Assembly: GCA_045649025.1 (NCBI GenBank)
Contig: JAZRPB010000004.1
Coordinates: 1-64,000, forward strand
DNA from: Ornithomonoglobus_A sp045649025
GTDB lineage: Bacteria > Bacillota > Clostridia > UBA1381
Direction of reading: 5' to 3'
DNA length: 64,000 nucleotides
In this document: in pieces, positions 1 through 10,532 of the stretch
Numbering within the stretch: the stretch's first letter is position 1
How the letters are laid out: every line of letters starts with the position of its first letter
Made by a program: the position numbers and the translations under genes
The notes under the pieces: generated by a model
The model's input: the letters and a program-made list of their open reading frames with translations, nothing else
Database searches by the model: none
What the model was told of the DNA's origin: nothing

Positions 1-1701
1 TCCGGATTATATAAGATAACTGCAACAGCACCATTGAATACTACAGCTCCTGAGTCAACTGTATACACAGTAGATACAGAAGCAAAGACAATCTCAAAGG
101 TTGCTCCGCTTACAAAAGTAGCAGATTTCCTTGCTAACTTCAAGAATGGTTCTATAATGCAGGTTGTAAATATCGATGGCTCAGTTATGGCAGATGATGC
201 ATATGCTACAGAAAATGTAACATTGGTAGCTCCAAACGGTGATAACTACAGCATTATTGTGAAATATCCGTATTCACCGATTCAGAACGACGGAGCGGCT
301 CTTGAAGACGGAACATCACTTTATAAAAATGTAGCAACAGGAATTGACAATGACGATATGCCCGGAAGCGGATTTAAAAAGGTTCAGGTATATGACAAAA
401 TTGGCTACGGCACAGATAATGTTTCACCTGTGAATACAGATACTCAGGTAGTAAAGGGTACAAAGAAGACTGAAAACGGTGAAACAGTATACGTAATGGA
501 AAACGATTCAAATAAGTATGCATATATCCGTTCAGACTCTACAGACAGTACAAATTATTCAACAGATTTTAATGCTCTTATAGATTCATGGACCAAAAAC
601 CCGATTGTTACAACAGTTGAGTTTGAAGCAGATAAGCTTGGTAACATAAGTGTGTTTAACAATACTCCTGTAAGAGACGGAAGCAAGAATATTAGCAAGG
701 GAGACTCGGGTGTAGATGGTCTTATCTATAGTGAAGAGGCACCATATGCACCAAACTCAGTACACTTCCTTGAAGACGGAAGCGTAAAGCTGGGTGGTAT
801 ATACTCTAACTATTCAGTAGCTTACCGTAGTCCGGCACAGGAAACAGACTTTACATGGGAGCCGGGTAAGAAGTACACAGTAAGTATTGTACAGAGATAC
901 TTTAGAGGAGCAAGAGAAGGTTACGTAGACGGCGTATATGTAAACGGAACAAAGATATTCCCGAATGATAAGACTGTCAGTCACGCTGGTAATAGAGTAG
1001 CACTTCAGTCTGACGGAACATTTAAGATTGGTACAAGAAGCAGCAGTTATACACACGGCGGTGGCTTATCATCAATCATGATTGGTACAGCACCAAAGAC
1101 AGCAGATGAAAATCTTACAGTAACACTTTCAGATGTTAAGGTTTACACAGCAGCGGCATATGATGCTGACCTTGATAAGGATATTACTCTTACATCAAAT
1201 ACTTCAAAGGTTGTAATAGACAACGATAATGCAGTTATCAGTTGTATGGATAGCTTTGATATAAACAGTATCGTAACAGATGCAAAGCTTAAGCTTGAAA
1301 ATGGCTACCTCAAGGCAGTTTCTGCAGACGGTCTTGTTATGAAAACATATGAGATTGTACAGGAAGATATCAGAACAAGCTTCTTGAACGGTGAAAACGG
1401 TCCTGCAATCGCAGATCTTGCAGCAGCAGGAAACAGCGTTTGCTTCATGGCAGACGTTAATGATGCGTCACTTCTAAATGGTGTAACACCTGTTGTTATC
1501 CTTGCAGCATATGATAAGGCTACATTACAGTTTATTGACTGCGTAATTGCAACAGGAACAGCTTTCACAGATGAAATTACAAGATACAAAGGCGTACTTG
1601 ACATTTCAGAGTACAACAAGGCAGATATAGTGCTTCGTGGCTTCGTATGGGATGGATTTACCAACATGGACCCACTTACATCTGTATCAGAACTTAGATA
1701 A
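1..1701 (+). CDS. Secreted surface protein, C-terminal part (LamG-like domain)
   Basis: The reading frame is open from the first base, so this is the C-terminal ~566 residues of a larger protein whose start lies outside the window. The sequence is rich in Thr, Ser, Asp, Asn and Gly, has almost no Cys, and looks extracellular. The middle part (about residues 190-390) has the short beta-strand pattern of a concanavalin/LamG-type jelly roll, with runs such as WEPGKKYTVSIV and VDGVYVNGTKIFP. The last ~90 residues look like a small beta-sandwich module. I see no sortase motif, SLH domain or membrane anchor at the C-terminus. The next gene is an alpha-L-rhamnosidase in the same direction, so it probably belongs to the glycan locus as a carbohydrate-binding protein or the end of a secreted enzyme. 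No catalytic motif is visible, so the role is inferred. Confidence 0.6.
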   Translation, partial: SGLYKITATAPLNTTAPESTVYTVDTEAKTISKVAPLTKVADFLANFKNGSIMQVVNIDGSVMADDAYATENVTLVAPNGDNYSIIVKYPYSPIQNDGAALEDGTSLYKNVATGIDNDDMPGSGFKKVQVYDKIGYGTDNVSPVNTDTQVVKGTKKTENGETVYVMENDSNKYAYIRSDSTDSTNYSTDFNALIDSWTKNPIVTTVEFEADKLGNISVFNNTPVRDGSKNISKGDSGVDGLIYSEEAPYAPNSVHFLEDGSVKLGGIYSNYSVAYRSPAQETDFTWEPGKKYTVSIVQRYFRGAREGYVDGVYVNGTKIFPNDKTVSHAGNRVALQSDGTFKIGTRSSSYTHGGGLSSIMIGTAPKTADENLTVTLSDVKVYTAAAYDADLDKDITLTSNTSKVVIDNDNAVISCMDSFDINSIVTDAKLKLENGYLKAVSADGLVMKTYEIVQEDIRTSFLNGENGPAIADLAAAGNSVCFMADVNDASLLNGVTPVVILAAYDKATLQFIDCVIATGTAFTDEITRYKGVLDISEYNKADIVLRGFVWDGFTNMDPLTSVSELR

Positions 1702-1719
1702 TTTAAAATTTCTTGGCAA

Positions 1720-1765
1720 AGATGCGGCGATGGTGCAAAACATTGCCGCATCTAAGCTACTTTTT
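1720..1765 (+). terminator. Hairpin after the first surface-protein gene
   Basis: AGATGCGGC (1720-1728) pairs with GCCGCATCT (1745-1753), extended inwards by GATG/CATT. It is followed within 8 bases by a short T run. The run is weak, so partial read-through into the rhamnosidase gene is likely. Confidence 0.55.
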
Positions 1766-1782
1766 ATGAAAGGGTGTTATAA

Positions 1783-4359
1783 ATGGTGTTTTACCCAATA
1801 GAGATGAGAACAAACTATACAAAATCCTGCTACGCAGTAGCAGAAAACCAACAGCCTGTATTTTCCTGGGGCGCTGTAAACTCTTTAAAAAACTCGTACC
1901 AGACATCCTTTAAAATTACACTTTTGTCCAGAGGGAAACTCCTTTGGGACAGCGGAGAAATTAAGTCGGATAAGCAATCCTATAAGTATAACGGATGTGC
2001 TTTAGAGTCCGGAAACCTATTTGAATGGACCCTTGAGCTTACAGATAATTTTGGAAACGTAAGTAAAAAGGGAACAGGCTCTTTCAAAACAGCCTGCTTT
2101 GATACATGGCAGGGACAGTGGATAGAATCCACCATAGAAAAAGACCACGAGGCACAGTATTTTGTTGCTGGCTTTGAACTTGACTCCATGCCGGAGCGAG
2201 CAGTGCTATATCACTGCGGAATAGGTCTTAGCAAGGCATATCTGAATGGTATAAGCCTGAGCGCAGATCGTCTTCAGCCGGCATTTACAAATTTTGCAAA
2301 AGAATGTCAGTATGTAACTGACATTATTGATACCAAGACCTTAAAGCTTGGAGAAAACACAATCGGAATATATGTAGGCGGCGGCTGGCGCAAAAACTAC
2401 GGCGAATATCTTGATAATCTTTCAGAAAACAGAAAGATAGAATTTTTGGGTAATATAAGACTTAACGCCCAACTTGTACTATACTTTAATGACGGAACAA
2501 AAAAGGTAATTGCAACAGACGAAGCGTGGAAATGTATGCATGGTGCAATTACACACACCCACTTGTTTGACGGCGAAACCTACGATGAATTTGAAGAAAA
2601 AAATGAGTGGAACACAAACTATTTAAACTACGAAAATAAGCCGGTTAAAATATCGGATTTTAATACATTAAAACTTGTACCACAGGTTATAGAGCCTGTA
2701 GTAGAAAAAAGAATTATAAAACCTGTAGCAGATTATTATCTTGAAGATAAGCACATTTTTGACTTTGGAGAAAATCTTGCAGGAGTTATAAAGCTCTCTG
2801 TAGACGGCACTTGTAATGGTAAAGTGGTCTTTAAATTAAAGCACGCAGAGCTTCTAAAAGAAGAGGGCGACCTTTTCACAGAGCCACTCAGAGGCGCAAA
2901 AGCAGAAGATAAATTTATTCTCAAAAGCGGAGAACACAACTGTTCTTATGCACCCGAATTTACATACCACGGTTTTAGGTATGCGTGCCTTGAAACAGAG
3001 GGTGACTTTGACGGAATGGTATCCCTTGAGGCAATAAGCTTTTATACAGATATAGATGCAGAAAACCACTTCAAGTGCTCAAACACCTTAGTTAACGAGT
3101 TTTATAACTGTGTAATCAGGACAGAGAGGGCAAACCTTCACTCGATTGCAAGTGACTGTCCTCAAAGAGACGAGAGAATGGGCTGGATGAATGACGCAAC
3201 AGTTCGTTTTTCAGCCATGAAATATAATTTTATGCCTGTAAGACTTTACGAAAAGTTTGTGGACGATGTAACAAACGAGCAGGACAACTATGGCGCAATA
3301 ACCTGCACAGCACCTTTTGTATACGGTGAGCGCCCTGCCGACCCTGTATGCTCTGCATATCTTATAGCAGCAAGGGAACATTATAACATAACAGGCAGCA
3401 CAGAGCTTATAAATAGGCATTATAATAATTTTGCGGCATGGAACGAGTATTTAAAATCCTGCCGCAAAGACGGAATTGTAGATTACTCTTATTACGGTGA
3501 TTGGGCAGGGCCAGAGGACTGCTGTTACAACGTAGACACCATCGGCAATTCCGATACAAAAAAACTGGAAGAATATGACACAGGCGCTGCAAACTCAGTA
3601 TTTGTTCCGGGAGAGCTTATATCAACCGCTTTCCACTATATGAACTACAAAATGCTTTCTGAATTTGCAACCCTCACAGGCAAGATGGCAGATGTGGAAA
3701 TGTTTGAAAAGGAAGCACAAATTGTAAAAGAAGCATTTTGCAAAAAATGGGTAAAGAACGGCGCTGTCCACAACAGCTCGCAAGCTTGTCAGGCTTTGGC
3801 ACTTTATGCAGGACTTATCCATGAGGAAGATGTGCAAAAGGCGGCAGAGATTATGAACAGGGCTGTAGCAGAAGCTGGCTACAGACTTCAAACGGGAAAC
3901 CTTACCACGCCAATGCTTCTTAAAATGCTTATGAAGTACGGCTACGGAAATACTGCCTGGAAACTCCTTACAAGATATGAATACCCTTCATGGGGATATG
4001 AAATTGCAAACGGAGCAACCACCATTTGGGAAAGATTTGAACTCAAGAAAAACAGCGGTATGAACTCCCATAACCACCCCATGTACGGTGCGTCAGTAGA
4101 CAGCCTTTACGAAGGTATTGCAGGTCTTAAAATAAACTCTCCGGCAGAGGAGTACACATTGTCTCCTTTTATACCGGAAGATGTAGCGTATTATGAAATG
4201 AAAATACCAACGCTAAGAGGCAGTATATACCTTAAAGCAGAGGATAAGTACGGTAAAAAGACAGTTTATATTTCTGTACCATTCGGCATAAAGGTAAACC
4301 TTATAACAAAAGGTAAAAAGGAACAATTGGGTTCAGGATTTTATACAGCCGAGCTTTAA
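1783..4359 (+). CDS. Alpha-L-rhamnosidase, GH78 family
   Basis: An 858-residue protein with the usual GH78 layout: N-terminal beta-sandwich domains (about residues 1-330), an (alpha/alpha)6 barrel (about 430-770) and a C-terminal beta domain. The family signature CPQRDERMGW lies at about 459-468, and E464 in RDER matches the position known as the general acid. It releases terminal L-rhamnose from pectic or plant glycoside oligosaccharides. No signal peptide is visible, so it should act in the cytoplasm on imported oligosaccharides. The ATG at 1783 follows AAAGGG at a normal distance. It heads a tight same-strand run with an SGNH esterase 20 bases downstream. The family call is firm; the natural substrate is inferred from the neighbours. 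Confidence 0.93.
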   Translation: MVFYPIEMRTNYTKSCYAVAENQQPVFSWGAVNSLKNSYQTSFKITLLSRGKLLWDSGEIKSDKQSYKYNGCALESGNLFEWTLELTDNFGNVSKKGTGSFKTACFDTWQGQWIESTIEKDHEAQYFVAGFELDSMPERAVLYHCGIGLSKAYLNGISLSADRLQPAFTNFAKECQYVTDIIDTKTLKLGENTIGIYVGGGWRKNYGEYLDNLSENRKIEFLGNIRLNAQLVLYFNDGTKKVIATDEAWKCMHGAITHTHLFDGETYDEFEEKNEWNTNYLNYENKPVKISDFNTLKLVPQVIEPVVEKRIIKPVADYYLEDKHIFDFGENLAGVIKLSVDGTCNGKVVFKLKHAELLKEEGDLFTEPLRGAKAEDKFILKSGEHNCSYAPEFTYHGFRYACLETEGDFDGMVSLEAISFYTDIDAENHFKCSNTLVNEFYNCVIRTERANLHSIASDCPQRDERMGWMNDATVRFSAMKYNFMPVRLYEKFVDDVTNEQDNYGAITCTAPFVYGERPADPVCSAYLIAAREHYNITGSTELINRHYNNFAAWNEYLKSCRKDGIVDYSYYGDWAGPEDCCYNVDTIGNSDTKKLEEYDTGAANSVFVPGELISTAFHYMNYKMLSEFATLTGKMADVEMFEKEAQIVKEAFCKKWVKNGAVHNSSQACQALALYAGLIHEEDVQKAAEIMNRAVAEAGYRLQTGNLTTPMLLKMLMKYGYGNTAWKLLTRYEYPSWGYEIANGATTIWERFELKKNSGMNSHNHPMYGASVDSLYEGIAGLKINSPAEEYTLSPFIPEDVAYYEMKIPTLRGSIYLKAEDKYGKKTVYISVPFGIKVNLITKGKKEQLGSGFYTAEL

Positions 4360-4379
4360 TTTAAGCAGGAGGAAAAACA

Positions 4380-5411
4380 ATGGATAATGACAGATTATTA
4401 CTTCCTTTTTGGGAGGGACAAGAGGTTTTTGACGAAACAGTTATGCTTTTTTCAGAAAATGGTGAAACACCAAGCGCACCTCTCTTTTATAAACCGGAAA
4501 AGATTTTGTCCGTTACATCAACAGACTACAAAATAGAATATAAAGAGGGAAAAGACTATATAATTTCGGACGGCAGAATTGTTATGGCAGATGGCTCTTC
4601 CATGCCATATATGAAAAAAGAGAAGTGCCACTTCTACGAAAAAACACATGACGACTGCTTTGATGCCAAGGACGGCGGATATATCTTATATAAAACAAAA
4701 GGATATTTCCATAAAAGACAGGTACTTGTTACATACACCCACAACGACACCTTTGATTTTGGCATCGAAAAGCAGGGTGCAAAAGCACTTGAAAAAACAA
4801 AGGCATATCTTGAAAAAGGCGAAAACCTTAAATTTTGTTTTTACGGAGACAGTATAACAGCCGGCTGTGACGGCAGCGGTGCACTTGGCTTTGAGCCATT
4901 TATGCCCGGATGGCCTGAGCTTTTAAAGTACAAGCTTCAAAACACCTTCGGAAGCTCCATAGAGCTTATAAACACAGCAGTAGGCGGCAAAAGAACAGAT
5001 TGGGGACTTGAATGTGTAGAAGAACGGCTTTCATGCTACAAGCCCGATTTGGCAGTTGTTGCCTTTGGAATGAATGACGGAACAGAAAAGGTTTGTGCAG
5101 ATGATTTTAGGAATAACATTCAAAAAATAAAAGAAAGCGTACTTGCACAAAATAAAGATACAGAGTTTATTTTTATAGCAACCACACTTCCAAATGTTGA
5201 TAGCGTATTTGACGGTTACCAAAGACTATACCATGCAGAGCTTTTAAAGTGCGCAGGAGAAAAAGACGCAGTTCTTAACATGACAAACATCCATAGCAAA
5301 TTACTCGAAAGAAAAAGATTTATTGATATGACGGGAAACAACATCAACCACCCCAATGATTTCCTTATAAGGATTTATGCCCAGGCAATGATAAATTTAT
5401 TTTTAAAATGA
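4380..5411 (+). CDS. SGNH/GDSL-type hydrolase, probable carbohydrate esterase
   Basis: A 343-residue two-domain protein. The first ~145 residues form a beta-rich accessory domain. The rest is an SGNH hydrolase with the nucleophile motif FYGDSITAG (S158), a later Gly in NTAVGG, and GMND as the Asn block. The C-terminal block reads NNINHPND: the catalytic His is present, but the residue three before it, usually Asp, is Asn. It lacks a signal peptide. Between a rhamnosidase and a YesS-like regulator it most likely removes acetyl groups from pectic oligosaccharides, as the YesT/YesY esterases do in the B. subtilis rhamnogalacturonan cluster. The ribosome binding site AGGAGG sits 7 bases before the ATG. 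Substrate is inferred. Confidence 0.85.
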   Translation: MDNDRLLLPFWEGQEVFDETVMLFSENGETPSAPLFYKPEKILSVTSTDYKIEYKEGKDYIISDGRIVMADGSSMPYMKKEKCHFYEKTHDDCFDAKDGGYILYKTKGYFHKRQVLVTYTHNDTFDFGIEKQGAKALEKTKAYLEKGENLKFCFYGDSITAGCDGSGALGFEPFMPGWPELLKYKLQNTFGSSIELINTAVGGKRTDWGLECVEERLSCYKPDLAVVAFGMNDGTEKVCADDFRNNIQKIKESVLAQNKDTEFIFIATTLPNVDSVFDGYQRLYHAELLKCAGEKDAVLNMTNIHSKLLERKRFIDMTGNNINHPNDFLIRIYAQAMINLFLK

Positions 5412-5429
5412 GAAATCAGGAGATAGCCT

Positions 5430-7649
5430 ATGTTTCACAAGAGAACAGTATATGATATTTTCAAACTGAAAATTTTAATGTATTTTGTTGTGCCAATTGT
5501 GCTTACAGCAATTATTATTGTTTCCAATCACCATTTGAATATACAGCAGTATTATAATATGTATAACGAGTTTTATAACAATTATACAGACGAAGTGTTT
5601 TTCAATATGGAAAAGGAAATAAATACAATAGTCCAGATGGACCATTGGCTAAAAAATGAAGATGTAAAGCGTGTTTTTGATGCGAGTGAAGATGTAACTG
5701 AGGCAGAAGTTAGTTTAGCAATCCGCCATATGCGCAACATGAAAAACGACTTTAATATCATTGACAGTATTCTGCTTATAAACCGTAAATCAGGCACCGT
5801 TGTTGCAACTAACGGTAAGGCTGACATTGAAAGGTACTTCAGCGATATATGTAAGTACACAGAGTACGATGCGGCGTATTTTAAAGACATAAGGTATCCC
5901 GTAGACGCAAGTGTTAAACTGCCTCCTACTGAAATTGAGGGGAGTGACGGAAATGTGAGATATGTTATGCCAATTGTTAAAATGGCATCTGTTAACGAAA
6001 ATCCGGGCAGCTTTTTCGTCTTTAATATAAGCCTTGAAAAGCTTCTTGAAGCAAGAACAACATCAAAATACACAAGCAACACATCCTTTTGGTTTGTAAA
6101 CAAAAAAGATAAACAGTTTTATTCAGGTGGCAAAAATGTTATTTCTATTGACGAAAAAATATGGAATAACATAGATTTGGATGTGTCGGTGCAAAACTAT
6201 GAGGACGCAAATGGCGAAAAGTACTGTGTTATAACAAAAAGTGTTTCTCCAAACCTTATGGACTTTGCATATCTTGTATTTATACCAATAAAAGATGTAA
6301 GTCGCGCAGTTTTTGGTGTGAGTGTAAAAATAGTTTTGGTATCAGTTTTAATATACCTTTTATTTGCTATTATTGTTTTAGTTTTGGCATCAGATATAGG
6401 AAAGTTTTTGGGAAATATTGTAAAACCTCTTAACTTTACCGAGCAGATAAAAATGAAGGAAATCTTTAAGGTTACAGATAAAATTTCAAAGGAATTTTCT
6501 AAAATACTAAATGAAAACAGCAGTATGAAGTTGGAAATAAACAGTATGATGGGTGATGTTAAAGAAAAAATGATTACAGATGTTTTAAATAACAAAAACA
6601 GACAGGTAAAAATGTCACTTTATAAATATGATAGTTTTATTCCTGTCATATTCAGAATTATACCAAAAACTGAAATGGACGAAAATGTACTTTCTTCCAT
6701 TAAGGAACAGCTATATTCTGCACTCCGCAGATACTTTGACGGAATGTACGAGGCGTATGATATAACGGGCGGGGGAGAAGGCGTTCATTATGTTCTTAAT
6801 ATACCTCACGACATTAAGATAAAATCCTTTAAAAGCGAAATAGAAAAACTTGCAAGTATTGTATCGGAAAAGGAAATAAATATAGAATTTGAGTATTATA
6901 TAGGCGCAATCAGCCACTCTTTTGAAAAGCTAAGAGATGAGTGTATGACACTTCGCGGTAAGCTAAATGATAAGCAGGCAAGAACCGCTGATACAAAATT
7001 CATGTACAGGGTGAGTGAGCACAACTCCATAATAAACAGTATTTTAGAAGGTGACTACAACAAAACAATAGCAAACATTGACAGAATTCTCATTACAAAT
7101 GTAGTAAACAATGTTTCTTCGAATGATATGAATATACTATATCAGAATATAATCAACACAGTAATCACAGCATTTAAAATGAAAAAAATTGATGTGGACA
7201 AGATTGTAAGCGATATAGGACTTGATGCTTACTTTAATATGGGTAAAATGTCGGAAACAGAAATTGCGCAGTTTATATTAAAGCTCATTAACGGTATAGA
7301 AAACTCCGATAACAAAAATGCAGATGAAGCTATTATATCAGATATTGTTAAGTTTGTGGGCGAAAACTACAGCGACTATGCACTTACTTTAGAGAGTGTT
7401 GCAAAGGAGTTTAACATAGACCCTAAAAACCTGTCAAGAAAGTTCAAAAAATACAGTAATATGACATTCCATAAGTATTTGACAGAGCTTAAGATTGAAG
7501 AGGCGAAAAGGTTGCTTATAACAACCGATATGAGTATAGAACAAATTTATACAAAGGTTGGCTATGTAAGCCGCACTACCTTTATAAGAGCCTTTAACTC
7601 TGTTGAAATGGTAACACCGTCCGAATACAGGAAAAATGTAAGAGGATAA
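5430..7649 (+). CDS. Membrane-anchored AraC-family transcriptional regulator (YesS-like)
   Basis: A 739-residue sensor-regulator. A membrane segment at about residues 14-34 is followed by an extracytoplasmic region of ~260 residues that looks like a Cache-type sensor. A second membrane segment lies at about 292-320. After a long cytoplasmic linker, the last ~100 residues are an AraC DNA-binding domain with two helix-turn-helix motifs, the second being IEQIYTKVGYVSRTTFIRAF, and ending TPSEYRK. There is no receiver domain. The layout matches B. subtilis YesS, which controls a rhamnogalacturonan cluster. It starts 18 bases after the esterase gene and ends 17 bases before the GH2 gene, so it is probably a local regulator that senses sugars or a partner outside the cell. 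Ligand unknown. Confidence 0.88.
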   Translation: MFHKRTVYDIFKLKILMYFVVPIVLTAIIIVSNHHLNIQQYYNMYNEFYNNYTDEVFFNMEKEINTIVQMDHWLKNEDVKRVFDASEDVTEAEVSLAIRHMRNMKNDFNIIDSILLINRKSGTVVATNGKADIERYFSDICKYTEYDAAYFKDIRYPVDASVKLPPTEIEGSDGNVRYVMPIVKMASVNENPGSFFVFNISLEKLLEARTTSKYTSNTSFWFVNKKDKQFYSGGKNVISIDEKIWNNIDLDVSVQNYEDANGEKYCVITKSVSPNLMDFAYLVFIPIKDVSRAVFGVSVKIVLVSVLIYLLFAIIVLVLASDIGKFLGNIVKPLNFTEQIKMKEIFKVTDKISKEFSKILNENSSMKLEINSMMGDVKEKMITDVLNNKNRQVKMSLYKYDSFIPVIFRIIPKTEMDENVLSSIKEQLYSALRRYFDGMYEAYDITGGGEGVHYVLNIPHDIKIKSFKSEIEKLASIVSEKEINIEFEYYIGAISHSFEKLRDECMTLRGKLNDKQARTADTKFMYRVSEHNSIINSILEGDYNKTIANIDRILITNVVNNVSSNDMNILYQNIINTVITAFKMKKIDVDKIVSDIGLDAYFNMGKMSETEIAQFILKLINGIENSDNKNADEAIISDIVKFVGENYSDYALTLESVAKEFNIDPKNLSRKFKKYSNMTFHKYLTELKIEEAKRLLITTDMSIEQIYTKVGYVSRTTFIRAFNSVEMVTPSEYRKNVRG

Positions 7650-7666
7650 AGAAAGGAGCAAAATTT

Positions 7667-10519
7667 GTGAGAAAATACGAAAATCCTGAATTTCTACAGG
7701 AGAACAGACTACCCCAAAGAGCTTATTACATTCCTGAAAACGAGGGAGCATATATGAGCCTTAATGGTATTTGGGATTTTAGCTTTTTTGAAAGAGATTT
7801 TGATGATACACCTGCCAAAATAGGAAGCATAGATGTGCCCTCCTGCTGGCAATGCAGAGGCTATGAAAAGCCCTACTATACAAACGTAACATATCCTTTC
7901 CCGGTAAATCCTCCCTATGTACCCAACGAAAACCCTATGGGGGTATATAAAAGGGAGTTTACAATTGACGATGCAGATAAAAAATACTATATCGTATTTG
8001 AAGGTGTGTCCTCGTGCCTTGAGCTTTATATAAACGATGCATATGTAGGATACTCAGAGGGGAGCAGACTTCAGGCAGAGTTTGACATTACACCTTTTAT
8101 TAAAAAGGGCGTAAATCAAATCATAGCCAAGGTAAGAAAGTGGTGCTCAGGAAGTTATTTAGAGGACCAGGACTGCTTCAGGTATCATGGGATTTTCAGA
8201 GACGTTTATATTCTTAAAAGACCTGAAAATCATATTGTTGATGTAGATATAAGAACAGATCAGAATACAGTTGTGGCTGAGTTTAAGGGAAAAGCAAAAT
8301 GTACCTTGTTTGACGCACAAAATAATCCTGTTGCAGATGTTGAAGCAGAAGACAAGGCGAAGCTTACAGTAGAAAATCCGGTTTTATGGAATGCAGAAAA
8401 GCCCTATCTGTATCGCTTGCAAATTGAGTCATCAGGGGAAGTTATAAACTTTGATGTAGGCTTTGTAACTTACGGAATTAATGATAGAGCAGCCTTTACA
8501 GTAAATGGCGTTGAGGTTAAGCTAAAGGGTATTAACCACCACGACACTCACCCCCAAAACGGCTATACAATGACGGATGATGAAATACTTCTTGACCTTA
8601 CGTTAATGAAGGACCTTAATATTAACTGTATAAGGACATCACACTATCCTCCTACACCAAAATTTCTTCAATATTGCAGCCGTATGGGATTTTATGTGAT
8701 GCTTGAAACAGATATAGAAATACACGGCTTTACTGCCCGCTATCCTGCAGGTGGTTATGACAGCTATGATTGCTTAAACAGCAATCCCGAATGGATAGGC
8801 AACAAGACGGAATGGAAAAACGCATACATAGAAAGAATGGAGCGGGCATACGACAGAGATAAAAACAATCCTTGTATCTTCTCATGGTCAACAGGTAACG
8901 AGAGCGGACACTGTGACAATAACTACGAAATGATAAAATGGCTAAGAGCCAAGGACACAAGAAGAATAATACATTGTGAGGACGCTTCCAGAACAGCTTA
9001 CGGCTGGGGACAGCAGGATACATCCTACTATAACAGACCTGACATACATTCAAGAATGTATGCAAGCTATCAGGATATGGAAGAATACGCGCAAAATGAT
9101 GAAATGTATCTTCCTTACTTCCAGTGCGAATACTCTCATGCAATGGGTAACGGCCCCGGTGATGTAAGAGATTATTGGGACGTAATTTATAAGTATCCAA
9201 AGCTTATTGGTGGTTGTATATGGGAGTGGGCAGACCATACATTTGTAGAAAACGGAGTTCCAAAGTACGGCGGAGACTTTGGGGAGCTCACAAGTGACGA
9301 AAACTTTTGTATGGACGGCCTTGTATCCCATAACAGAGAATATAAGGCTGGAACCTTGTGTACTAAGTATGCATATCAGAATGTTCGATTTGAATACGCA
9401 GAGGGAATTTTAAAAATTACAAACCTTTTTGATTTTACAAACCTTAACGAGTATTTTGTTGATGTTTATATAAATGCAGACGGCGAAATAATCAAAAAGG
9501 AAAGGCTTTGTCTTGATATAAACCCAAAGGATACCAAGGAAATTAAAATTGATATTCCAAATAGTTGCACTCTTGGTGCATATCTTGTTTGCAGACTAAT
9601 TGACAAAATGGAAAAGGAAATCGGACTTACAGAATTTGAGCTTCTGTCTCCTGATATTAACGAAGAGAAAGCATTTGATAAAGTTTCAATCAACGAAAAC
9701 GAAAAGCTGTTTGTTGTAAATAGCGGAGATGCCACCTTTGAAATATCAAAGCACCTAGGTAATATTTTAAGCATTAAAAAAGGCGGCATAGAGCAGCTTA
9801 CATCTCCTGTATCCCTTACAGCCTGGAGAGCGCCTACAGATAACGAGCGTACAGTATGGCAAAAATGGGGACACAGTAATGTCTGGGAGGGAGAAAATCT
9901 TGACAGGATTTTTGACCAGATGACAGAAATTTCCTGGAAGGAAAATAAAATTATTACAAAAGGCTTCCTTTCAGGCGTGGGTCGTATGCCATTCCTTGAG
10001 TACACTACAGAGTACAGCTTCTATAACGATGGAATTGCGAAAATTGCTCTTAAGGGTAAGGTGCGTGAAAATTGTATGTGGCTTCCAAGACTTGGCTTTG
10101 AGTTTAAGCTTCCGTTAAGCTCCAAAAAATTTAGATACTACGGAAGGGGTCCGGTAGAAAACTACTGTGACATGATGCTCCACACAACTACCAATTGGTA
10201 TGAGAGCAATGCAGATAATGAATTTGTAAATTATTCAATGCCACAGGAGCACGGAAATCACTCAAATTGCAGAAAGCTTGAAATGGTGGATGGACTTTCC
10301 TTTACAGCTGCTAAAAAGTTTGAGATAAACGTTTCACGCTATGATAGCGCCGCTATTACAAAAGCGAAGCATACGGACGAGCTTTTTGAAAACGGATGTA
10401 CTAATATACGGATAGACTACAAGAATTCAGGAATAGGCTCCAATTCGTGCGGCCCTGTACTTCTTGAAAAATACAGGCTGGAAGAAAAGGACATTGACTT
10501 TGAATTTTATTTGTGGTAA
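7667..10519 (+). CDS. Beta-galactosidase, GH2 family (LacZ-like)
   Basis: A 950-residue protein slightly shorter than E. coli LacZ (1023). The N-terminal LQENRLPQRAYYIP-like segment is typical of this group. It continues with a jelly roll, an Ig-like domain, the TIM barrel (about 280-580) and a C-terminal beta domain. The acid/base motif GNESGH gives E412 and the nucleophile motif CEYSHAMGNG gives E488. It has no signal peptide, so it would hydrolyse terminal beta-galactosides in the cytoplasm. The start is GTG at 7667 after AAAGGAG. Nearby galM and galK could take the released galactose onwards. Activity on galactose is the default for this motif set, but other beta-glycosides cannot be excluded. 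Confidence 0.92.
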   Translation: MRKYENPEFLQENRLPQRAYYIPENEGAYMSLNGIWDFSFFERDFDDTPAKIGSIDVPSCWQCRGYEKPYYTNVTYPFPVNPPYVPNENPMGVYKREFTIDDADKKYYIVFEGVSSCLELYINDAYVGYSEGSRLQAEFDITPFIKKGVNQIIAKVRKWCSGSYLEDQDCFRYHGIFRDVYILKRPENHIVDVDIRTDQNTVVAEFKGKAKCTLFDAQNNPVADVEAEDKAKLTVENPVLWNAEKPYLYRLQIESSGEVINFDVGFVTYGINDRAAFTVNGVEVKLKGINHHDTHPQNGYTMTDDEILLDLTLMKDLNINCIRTSHYPPTPKFLQYCSRMGFYVMLETDIEIHGFTARYPAGGYDSYDCLNSNPEWIGNKTEWKNAYIERMERAYDRDKNNPCIFSWSTGNESGHCDNNYEMIKWLRAKDTRRIIHCEDASRTAYGWGQQDTSYYNRPDIHSRMYASYQDMEEYAQNDEMYLPYFQCEYSHAMGNGPGDVRDYWDVIYKYPKLIGGCIWEWADHTFVENGVPKYGGDFGELTSDENFCMDGLVSHNREYKAGTLCTKYAYQNVRFEYAEGILKITNLFDFTNLNEYFVDVYINADGEIIKKERLCLDINPKDTKEIKIDIPNSCTLGAYLVCRLIDKMEKEIGLTEFELLSPDINEEKAFDKVSINENEKLFVVNSGDATFEISKHLGNILSIKKGGIEQLTSPVSLTAWRAPTDNERTVWQKWGHSNVWEGENLDRIFDQMTEISWKENKIITKGFLSGVGRMPFLEYTTEYSFYNDGIAKIALKGKVRENCMWLPRLGFEFKLPLSSKKFRYYGRGPVENYCDMMLHTTTNWYESNADNEFVNYSMPQEHGNHSNCRKLEMVDGLSFTAAKKFEINVSRYDSAAITKAKHTDELFENGCTNIRIDYKNSGIGSNSCGPVLLEKYRLEEKDIDFEFYLW

Positions 10520-10532
10520 ATAGGAGGACAAA

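Noticed and set aside
814..1751. Open frames on the - strand inside the first surface-protein gene
   Set aside because: They lack ribosome binding sites and lie antisense to a continuous, sensible protein.
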